This document shows positions 56,460-64,000 of a stretch of DNA of 64,000 nucleotides, piece after piece. Each line of letters opens with the position of its first letter. The first letter of the stretch is position 1. Below the pieces are notes generated by a model, which was given only the letters and a program-made list of their open reading frames with translations, was not told the DNA's origin and searched no databases. This stretch comes from Dryococelus australis. Lineage: Eukaryota > Arthropoda > Insecta > Phasmatodea > Phasmatidae. The translations under genes and the position numbers were made by a program. The DNA is taken from the NCBI GenBank assembly GCA_029891345.1, contig CM057003.1, positions 10,854,209-10,918,208 of the forward strand. Reading direction: 5' to 3'.

Positions 56460-57470
56460 TTTTTATTGTAAAATAAAAAATGTAATATGTAAACAAACGG
56501 CACGTAATTCTTTGAACGCGTGATTTCTATAGTTCTAGTGGCAATTCTAAAGCCGATGTTGATGATAAGGGATGAACAGAAGCCAAAATAAACCTACAAT
56601 TAATCATCTGTAAACACATTTTGCAAACACTTACTGCTTATACTTCGAAATATTACGACGCATACTCCTAAAATTACAAACCGCTAATCCTTAGAAGAAT
56701 TACCCTCATACGAAGTCATAAAGTATACAACTTTTCCCCTGGGGGATATAACTAGAGACCCGTTACAAACCGCACCTAAATTACATTGCGAGAAAATCTC
56801 TTAGACAAAAAAAAAACATTATCTTGGCTTCCAGTACGGCCATGTGAGGAGAGTATAAAAACGTACTAGGGAGATGTTTTCTGTGAAAATGAATGAATTA
56901 CAACCTTTGTGTTGCAGTTAGTAGCAAGTTTACATATCTAGAGGTCTTGGTAGAAATTTCAAGAAATGCATGAATGTGTGGAGCTTTTAGGTTAAGTATA
57001 GTTTGCAAGCCGCATACAGTTAGGCGTCCGATATAAAGCAGAGCTCTAGTTGAACAAAATCTTGACAAAAAAAAAACTGAAGAGCAAACACTTCATATTC
57101 CTTTTCTTCAGCTGCGGCATGTAGTCGCATTCATGAGGATTTATCTTAAGCAGGTATCCACTACCATGATTTTGTCGGAAGGGTGGGAATTATATGTCAT
57201 GAGTAACATGATTAAGTTGCCCTCTATGCAAATAAAGACATACAAGCCGCCATCAAACTGTCATCTAACCTGTGTTCTCGTCTTTAACCCGAACGATCAC
57301 GTGTTTTCCTTCTTCGTAGAAGAAGGGAGGAGATCGATTGTTGTAAAACTCGTTCCAGTTTTGACAGATGTGTCTTTCTGTATGTCAAGATGAACTTACA
57401 GTTTCTTCTGTGCAGGGTAACAAGGAGGTTTATGTGATTGGACTATTGCACAGTTTCTGAGCGACAAATT
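56460..57470. other. No gene seen
   Basis: CTAGAGACCCGTTACAAACC at 56753 loosely resembles a reversed Helitron end, but no matching other end was found. Confidence 0.4.
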
Positions 57471-57473
57471 TAA

Positions 57474-57959
57474 TTGTCAACAGCGTGGACACGGCAAGCA
57501 AGAAAAATGTTTCTTTTTTTATATGGTTTCAAATGCCTTTGGCGTGGTTTCCTCGGATGTCGAAAACTTGGGCAAGTATTTGTCGCAGTGACGGACGGGA
57601 CTCCCATAGGCAACCGACCAGTCGCGGGATCTCAGTTTGCAAATCCGCCCCCACGTGTTCGTTGGTCCACAGGACGACAAACGCGGAACCAATTAGCTTG
57701 CGTAGATCGGCACAAATCTCCGCGTCCGTCTGAGTTTGCAAATTTCGTTGGCGAGAGCGATCTACATACGAAAGACCGGCGAGTCGCTCACTGTGATGAA
57801 AGGACCTTCACTCATTCAGAGATTCGCAATTTCCTTTTGCACTTCGCGTTGACAAATTTGACTTCAGCTTGGCGTAGCTTAAGCGGCAAGCCTCATCGCG
57901 AAATACACAGCCGACCGCAACGCATTTACTACGTTTCATGCAAAAGGGTCGGCAATTAA
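57474..57959 (+). other. Longest open frame (161 codons), unrecognised
   Basis: The DNA is GC-richer than its flanks from 57560. The translation, from an atypical start, is basic and low in hydrophobic blocks, with an internal echo (SQFANPPP, SEFANFVG) reflecting a DNA repeat CTGAGTTTGCAAAT/CTCAGTTTGCAAAT (57631, 57730). I see no domain, signal peptide or membrane segment. A GC-rich MITE interior is at least as likely as a gene. Confidence 0.25.
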
Positions 57960-57964
57960 CATGC

Positions 57965-60330
57965 GTTTACGGACCATTCCACTCGTACACGTATTTATCG
58001 TAGTTTAGTACCGCAGTTCGCTTTTCACTGGATTTTTAATTCCTTTACTTTCTCTCTGCAGATGGCAAATGACACAGAAACACCATGCATTGATTATTGA
58101 AAACAATATATTTATTACAAAAAAAGAGGCAAGTATAAAGACCAGAAAAATTCCTTAAAATAAAAGAGAGACGGAGGAAATAAAATCGTAATAAAATATC
58201 TATTCTACCTGACAAAAACATTTTTCGGTAGTACGATGGTATCACAAACTACGCTAATTTTTCCTTTTTAGCCAAAGTTAATCCTTCTTCAAAGTTTTCA
58301 ATTGCAGTAAAAAGTTAAAAAAATTTCCTGCTAAATGTTTTAGACTCTTAACTTAATGTCATAAGTGTAACAGAAAAACGGTTTGCTTATATGGAACTAT
58401 GTTAATGTGATAGCAGTATGAAAGTAATTATTCCAGCAATATTAATTTGTATTCTAACAACATTGGCCATGATAATTAGATTATAATTGCAAGGTTAACT
58501 TCAAAAAGATATAAAATCGCCAAATACCAAATAAAGAAGTGTGGGAATATGAGTAAAATAATACACCTTACTGTGTAGTAATAAGTATGGTAACCTGTGT
58601 ATATACAAACGGCACAAATCAGAGGTAGGGAATCGTTTAAACTTAATCAATTATCTTCGAAACAACTCACTAGTTGGATGCACTGGTTTCTGCATTTGGC
58701 AACTATTTCAAAAATGCTGGCCATCATACTTGTTAATTTTAATAAACTGAAATTACGAACACCCCTATACGAAGAAATAAAATCCCTGTTAGTAAGGGAG
58801 AAAGCTTCGCTAAATTTGGTACATAAAAATCACTTAGGCCTATCCAAGCAGTAACACGTATACCATATATCATACGAACCCTAATATCCGAAAAAACCGG
58901 AAGTGACCAACAGCCACGGTAGCGTGTAAAGAAGTAGTATCTAATTATCTACTAAGGTATGAATGTTTGCAAGTCTTTTCCTCAAGTAGATATGCCGTGT
59001 TATTGCAGAATTTGGAAATGGAACTATCAAACCTGCTATCAAGTTCACCTTAAATACGAAACGTGATTTATATTTGTTCATTATTATACATACCTTCGCG
59101 AAGAAATCCACATCTTCTAATTTATGGAAAATATGACAGAAATGATACACGTGAACCAAAAGAAAATAACAGGCATGAAACTCGTACGATGTCGGCTGTG
59201 ACGTGCAATAATGTGCAATATGTATCAGTGGACACTGGTTGTTAGCATAAGTGTTTATTAACGATAAATATCAGGCTTACCGTTAACTGGATAAATGTTT
59301 ACACTGTACATTGTTTATATACTTTCTTCATCCATTTAGTCTCGTTCCGCCGCGTGCAAATAAAGTTGCAATTCTGGACTACGCTGTCCACTTGTCAGTG
59401 AAACTGTCAAAAAACATGATTTCATAGTTACCTAACTCTAACACTAATAAAGAAAAAGATTGTAGTTGCAGAGGGCTCCAGTTGAAACATTGCACTTAAA
59501 ATAAAATGTTTAAACCGAGAACGACTTTTCAAATTTCATAGCTAACTGCACTGTAGATAAGCCAGTCATTATTTACATTGAAAAGTATACTGTATAGTTT
59601 ATTGTAAAAAAAAACATTTTCGATTTTGGAATGTTTTTGTTAAACGTTCCTGCGTACTTGTATGTCCAAAAAAATTTTAATTTGTTTTTTTTTTTTTCTC
59701 ATTCTCCACGAGGTATATTACTTCAGAATTCAGTACTGCCCACTCGAAAACAACTTGATAAACGATTCGTACCACAGATTACAGATGCGCTAGACCTCTT
59801 ATTCATCTCCTGCGCATGTACCCAACATTTATCTATCCCAATCATGCACAACTGTCAACGTCACATGTTCAACAGTGATATAAGTGGTTATTTCTTAATT
59901 TTTTAAGTGACAAGAACTATTATATTAGTAATACGCTTTTACGGATTTGAATTTAGTCAAACTGCATTACCAATTGGCTAAAAAAAATTTCTAAAAACAA
60001 CTCTAAGCATTTGTTTACAAATACGTTTTCTAACCAAAAATATAATCCATGCCGTTTTCATTGGACATATTTGCAGAAAAGCAGTTCGATGTTGGGATAC
60101 AGATATTGACTGCGCTCAGCCAGCGAGATCGGTCTACCTCATCTTTAGTCTGTGGTTCATACAAGACAGCGCTTGCAAGATAGCGCACACACAAACAAGC
60201 GACCTTATCTCTGCAACGAACACATTAACAGTGCGACACTTTGTAGTGACGTAAGCTAGCGCAGCTTGAAAGGAACTTTCAACTTTCCCACACAAAAGAC
60301 GGAGAGAGCAAGAACAGCTGATTTTAACCG
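57965..60330. other. No gene seen; AT-rich
   Basis: 2.3 kb with no recognised repeat or domain apart from homopolymer runs. Confidence 0.45.
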
Positions 60331-60336
60331 TTTGGC

Positions 60337-61195
60337 AACGTGAACGGGTCCCTGGCGTTTCAATACCAGGAAAGTGTGGCGACGTGAACGGTTCCCTGCC
60401 GTTTCAATACCAGGAAAGTGTGGCGACGTGAACGGGTCCTGGCGTTTCAATACCAGGAAGTGTGCGACGTGAACGGTTCCCTGGCGTTTCAATACCAGGA
60501 AGTGTGGCGACGTGAACGGGTCCTGGCGTTTCATACCAGAAGTGTGGCGACGTGAACGGTCCCTGGCGTTTCAATACCAGGAAAGTGTGGCGACGTGAAC
60601 GAGTCCTGGCGTTTCAATACCAGGAAGTGTGGCGACGTGAACGGTTCCTGGCGTTTCAATACCAGGAAAGTGTGGCGACGTGAACGGTTCCCTGGCGTTT
60701 CAATACCAGGGAAGTGTGGCGACGTGAACGGTTCCCTGGCGTTTCAATACCAGGAAAGTGTGGCGACGTGAACGGTTCCCTGGCGTTTCAATACAGAAGT
60801 GTGGCGACGTGAACGGTTCCCTGCGTTTCATACAGGAAAGTGTGGCGACGTGAACGAGTCCCTGGCGTTTCAATACCAGAAAGTGTGCGACGTGAACGGG
60901 TCCCTGTCGTTTCAATACCAGGAAAGTGTGGCGACGTGAACGGTTCCCTGCGTTCAATACAGGAAGTGTGGCGACGTGAACGGTTCCCTGGCGTTTCAAT
61001 ACCAGGAAGTGTGGCGACGTGAACGGGTCCCTGGCGTTTCAATACCAGGAAAGTGTGGCGACGTGAACGAGTCCCTGGCGTTTCAATACAAGGAAAGTGT
61101 GGCGACGTGAACGGTTCCCTGGCGTTTCAATACCAGGAAAGTGTGGCGACGTGAACGGTCCTGGCGTTTCAATACCAGAAAGTGTGGCGACGTGC
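60337..61195 (+). repeat. 44-bp minisatellite, about 20 units
   Basis: Consensus unit: CGTGAACGGTTCCCTGGCGT, then TTCAATACCAGGAAAGTGTG, then GCGA. I count 20 units by the TTTCAATACC landmark. Units differ mostly by single missing bases in short runs (CCC, GGAAA, CC) and by GGTTCC versus GGGTCC or GAGTCC. CCTGG and CCAGG can pair as a small hairpin. Since 44 is not a multiple of 3, the open frames crossing it are incidental. Confidence 0.97.
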
Positions 61196-61796
61196 ATATT
61201 AGGACCACGTGTTCTTTGTGATCGATATATTTGCTCTCCGATCCCGCAGTGTCAGAAGAAGCTTCGCAATAGTAACGTACTCTATCGCAGTACATCAACA
61301 TTTCACACTTTGTTGTAGATGTGTGAATAGTACATCAAATCAATGTATGAATATCGACCTCTTTGTTTTATATTCTACGGAAGAAAGCTTTATTTTAAAA
61401 CATTATTTTTATTTTTTCTTGAGGACGATGTTGGCAAGCGAGCTCCAATCAGTGCTAGTAACTACGAAAAGGACTTGAGTGATTGAGCGTTCCCCTAGTC
61501 TAGTCAATTTGGCGCTACGTCGTTGCCATTGATAGACAAGTGGATCAAAATACTACGAATTACCATCGTAATACCAACGTTAGTTAGTGGTTGGGTTTCC
61601 GTCATATTAGATTGGTGATCTGTAATATACACATGATAAACCAACATAACGCGAACAAACTGCATTTTGGTTTTTTGTTTGATATGGTATACGTTTGAAA
61701 GTAATAGAATTTAGGAAAGCGTGTAGTACACCATACATTTTCATCGGCGGAATAATGTAGGTTCACCGTCATATTTGAGTTGGCAGCCAACGTAAA

Positions 61797-61885
61797 CATA
61801 AACGTTGGGCCAACCTTGCCCCGTGTGACATTTTGACGTTGGCCCAACGCCAGAGCCAAACGTTGGGCCAATGTTGGGCCAACAA
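61797..61885. repeat. GTTGGGCCAACGTTGG-type inverted repeat block
   Basis: AACGTTGGGCCAAC (61801), GACGTTGGCCCAACG (61832) and AACGTTGGGCCAATGTTGGG (61859) alternate orientation. These sequences recur in many invertebrate genomes at transposon ends; here no complete element could be delimited. Confidence 0.7.
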
Positions 61886-61889
61886 AAAG

Positions 61890-62960
61890 TTGCTACTGGG
61901 GAAGTAATAGATCCCGGATACAGCATAGGGTGTATTTCGTAAAACTGAATTACGACTTAATAGAGACAAGAAATTCTTAATTCCAACGTGAAACCAGAAA
62001 TCATTTTGTAAAAAATTTGGTACAGTGTTAACCCAAAATTAACGTAACGACCTCCATATTTACTGCAAAGTGAGTTATCCCTAAATCTCAGGCCATGTTA
62101 CAACTGCCACATTTTTTTTTACAAACTGGTCATGTGACCAGTGTTTGTCTACAAAATCTATGACATATTTTTGTAATTTGCTTTTTGTCAGCTTCGAAGG
62201 GACAAACGACCAAATACAAAATATATCGCCGCCATATTAGTTTCACTGTTTGAAACATTAAATACACTTACAGGCGAGAGTTGTTCATACTCACAATTAT
62301 TATTTTACAAAGCAAATTGCTGAAATATTCTTGACATAGGTATTTTCTCATGACAGATGTTTGGTCAAGTAATAATTTCACGTAATATCTTTTTTATTTT
62401 CTCAATTTTATATTTGAAACTGCAATTTAACAACATTCGAGGATAGTTACAGTTTTTTGCAAGAATTCGCGGAATTTTTTAAATCATGATAACACCAGAA
62501 TAATAGTAGCATGACGGCTAAACAGTTAAATATCGTGGTGTTCCGACTAAACTTTACAAAATGCTTAACACAAATTACAAAAAAACCGAATTCGAAACGA
62601 ATTGGAACACGCCCTCACTGCAGCACCTCCTTGGATAAGCTCGTTTGGACAGGTGTGCCAAGCAGGGTCGATAGTCGAAGCGGACTTTATCTCGCTTGCG
62701 ATATCTCGAGTCGTGACAGCTTCGCAGCGCGCATTCACGCGCGCGACTGCCTTCAGGCCACGCCCACCACAGTAACAGAAGAAGATGGGGTGGGGGTTGG
62801 GAGAGTGGGGGAAAGGGGCGGAGCGTGCGCAGTTAATCACTCACACCGAGACTAGAAACGTTTTATGTAATGTTCTCCGTGAGATTACTCTCACGTACTG
62901 TTTTGGCGCCGTCTAAATTCTGTACAACGCATAAACCTTTTACTTTAACCAATCTATGTG
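61890..62960. other. No gene seen; GC-rich patch 62600-62840
   Basis: The patch contains CGCGCGCATTCACGCGCGCG-like sequence and a G-rich run (62784-62824). Overlapping frames on both strands have no recognisable domain. Confidence 0.4.
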
Positions 62961-62964
62961 GTGC

Positions 62965-63215
62965 ACAGCTCAACCTTGGGACTCTATCGGGAGGATATGG
63001 GTTCGAACCCCAGTCTAGTCATCCTGATTTCTGTTTTCCATGTTTTCCCGAAACACCCCAGCCTGTTTTCCATTTTGTAATCGCCCAAAAAATTCAATTT
63101 CCGGGGGAAAAAATCCATAATATAAGTAGTTTGGTCTTCCCTCCATTCAGTCCAGTGTTTCAGTGGGAAAAAGTTTTTTCTTTTTTTTTCTTTCTTTTTT
63201 TTTTCTTTCTTCAGA
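62965..63215 (+). mobile_element. tRNA-derived SINE (second family)
   Basis: Head with GGGACTCTATCGGGAGGATA and a B box GGGTTCGAACCC at 62999-63010. The body CATCCTGATTTCTGTTTTCC then TTTTCCCGAAACACCCC is of a kind common in insect SINEs. It ends in a T/C-rich tract at 63174-63212. Different body from SINE family 1. Confidence 0.78.
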
Positions 63216-63276
63216 AAACTGTATAAATAGAGAATATCTTTATACTATCTTTGATTTATTCCGCTATGAGGTTTAA

Positions 63277-63628
63277 GGCCACAATCCTTGAATGCTACAG
63301 CTTTTGCGAGAATTTATTTTTTGCATCCAATTGGGAGCCGATATTAAAAAATCCTCTCACAGTTTTGTTACAAATTGTGTTTATTATGTAGTTTAATTTT
63401 TCCAACACAAAAAAAGTGTATACTTTTATCCAATTAATTAATTAGCGAAAATTTTGTTTATTTAATAATTAGTTCAAATTGTATAGTCATTTCTGTTGAA
63501 AAAATTAACTACATAATAAAAACAATTTGTAACAAAACTGTACGAGGAATTCACGATATCGGCTCCCGTTTGGGTACAAAAAATTAATACTCGCAAAAAA
63601 AAAGCTGCAGAAATGAAGGATCGTGGCC
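63277..63628. mobile_element. Foldback MITE with long arms, 352 bp
   Basis: The left arm (63277-63423) and the reverse complement of the right arm (about 63485-63628) align for about 140 bases: GGCCACAATCCTTGAATGCT versus GGCCACGATCCTTCATTTCT, then GGGAGCCGATAT and AGTTTTGTTACAAATTGT in both. TTAA flanks each side (63273-63276 and 63629-63632). Only about 60 bases separate the arms, so the single strand can form a long hairpin. Confidence 0.92.
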
Positions 63629-63639
63629 TTAAAAAAGAA

Positions 63640-64000
63640 AAGTACTGAAGATGGGTTCGAATTACCACATTCAGGAGTCCCTTGCTCAGTTTACTTAAAG
63701 GGAAGTAGAAAAATTACAAAGTAGCATCCGCAGTGGAATCCGCCGGCTTCTCTCTCGTGTGAAAACATAGCCCTACACGCACGCAGCTGTAGCTTTGTAC
63801 AAGAAAGTTGTTTCCCTGTTCCAGTGCAGCTGAGCAAGAACTGACCTTATTCGCTAATGAGCGAACCACACAGCTGCATCATAATCAATGCAGTCATCAA
63901 CGCCTTAGTCCGTCTCCTTCGCCATGGCCAGAGAACAGTCGACCTTATGTCCGGTAAACGAAATGTTCCTTGGTCTGGTTTATCCATCACCCAATCCCAC
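63640..64000. other. No gene seen
   Basis: Mixed composition to the end of the window; nothing recognised. Confidence 0.45.

Noticed and set aside
56228..56523. Membrane-like YIYIYI peptides
   Set aside because: Produced by the (TA)n/(TG)n microsatellite.
56753..56815. Reversed Helitron 3' end
   Set aside because: CTAGAGACCCGT is suggestive, but no TC end, hairpin or homologous copy supports it.
60256..61042. Minus-strand frames encoding repeated KRQGTVHVA-type peptides
   Set aside because: They arise from the 44-bp minisatellite, which passes through all three frames; no start or domain evidence.
60337..61195. Possible CRISPR array (unit contains GTTTCAATACC, like some CRISPR repeats)
   Set aside because: The repeats are head to tail with no unique spacers, and the sequence is eukaryotic.
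1..64000. A previously undescribed defence, toxin or biosynthetic gene system
   Set aside because: I read both strands for operons, clusters and conserved domains and found only transposon remnants and repeats; nothing supports a multi-gene system.
1..64000. Endogenous viral sequence
   Set aside because: No viral capsid, polymerase or envelope motif was recognised in any frame; the single reverse transcriptase fragment is non-LTR in type.

Overview
This is an A+T-rich eukaryotic intergenic window, almost certainly from an insect. I found no convincing host gene: no open frame has recognisable domains, splice structure or a start context I trust. The only protein-level matches are three broken transposon remnants: a Tc1/mariner-type transposase, the C-terminus of a pogo/Jerky-type transposase with a PHD-like zinc finger, and the C-terminal end of a non-LTR reverse transcriptase. 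The tRNA-derived SINEs, and the short open frames they produce, resemble repeats I remember from stick insects (possibly Dryococelus australis). That placement is recall, not proof.

Layout. 1-8.5 kb: a SINE, a pair of inverted arms of about 0.75 kb (1112-1898 and 5640-6385) around a 3.7 kb interior that holds a TAA-flanked Harbinger-like MITE, then more MITE copies. 8.5-16 kb: a hAT-like MITE with an 8-bp target duplication, members of families A, B, E and G, and a SINE remnant. 16-25 kb: the reverse transcriptase fragment, a SINE split by a MITE, the pogo-type fragment, and a MITE inserted inside a related MITE. 25-35 kb: a CAGTG-motif cluster, a short Helitron, families A to D, and a degenerate 16-bp tandem repeat. 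35-45 kb: a complete but dead mariner-like element, nested A/D and A/G insertions, and a first Helitron carrying tRNA-half-like repeats. 45-55 kb: a long barren AT-rich stretch, then a back-to-back B-E-Helitron cluster and more A copies. 55-64 kb: mostly unique AT-rich sequence, a microsatellite, a 44-bp minisatellite of about 20 units, another SINE type, and a near-perfect foldback MITE.

The dominant theme is one superfamily of short non-autonomous elements that share a terminal inverted repeat (AGGCTGTTCACGGTAAAGTG) and a TA target. Families A, C and D share these ends but have different cores, and family B has diverged ends. There are about 19 A copies, 7 B, 2 C and 2 D in 64 kb. No transposase with matching ends is present here, so they must have been mobilised in trans. 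Family labels A to S are mine, local to this window. Boundaries were read by eye and are usually good to within about 10 bases, tighter where a target duplication is stated.
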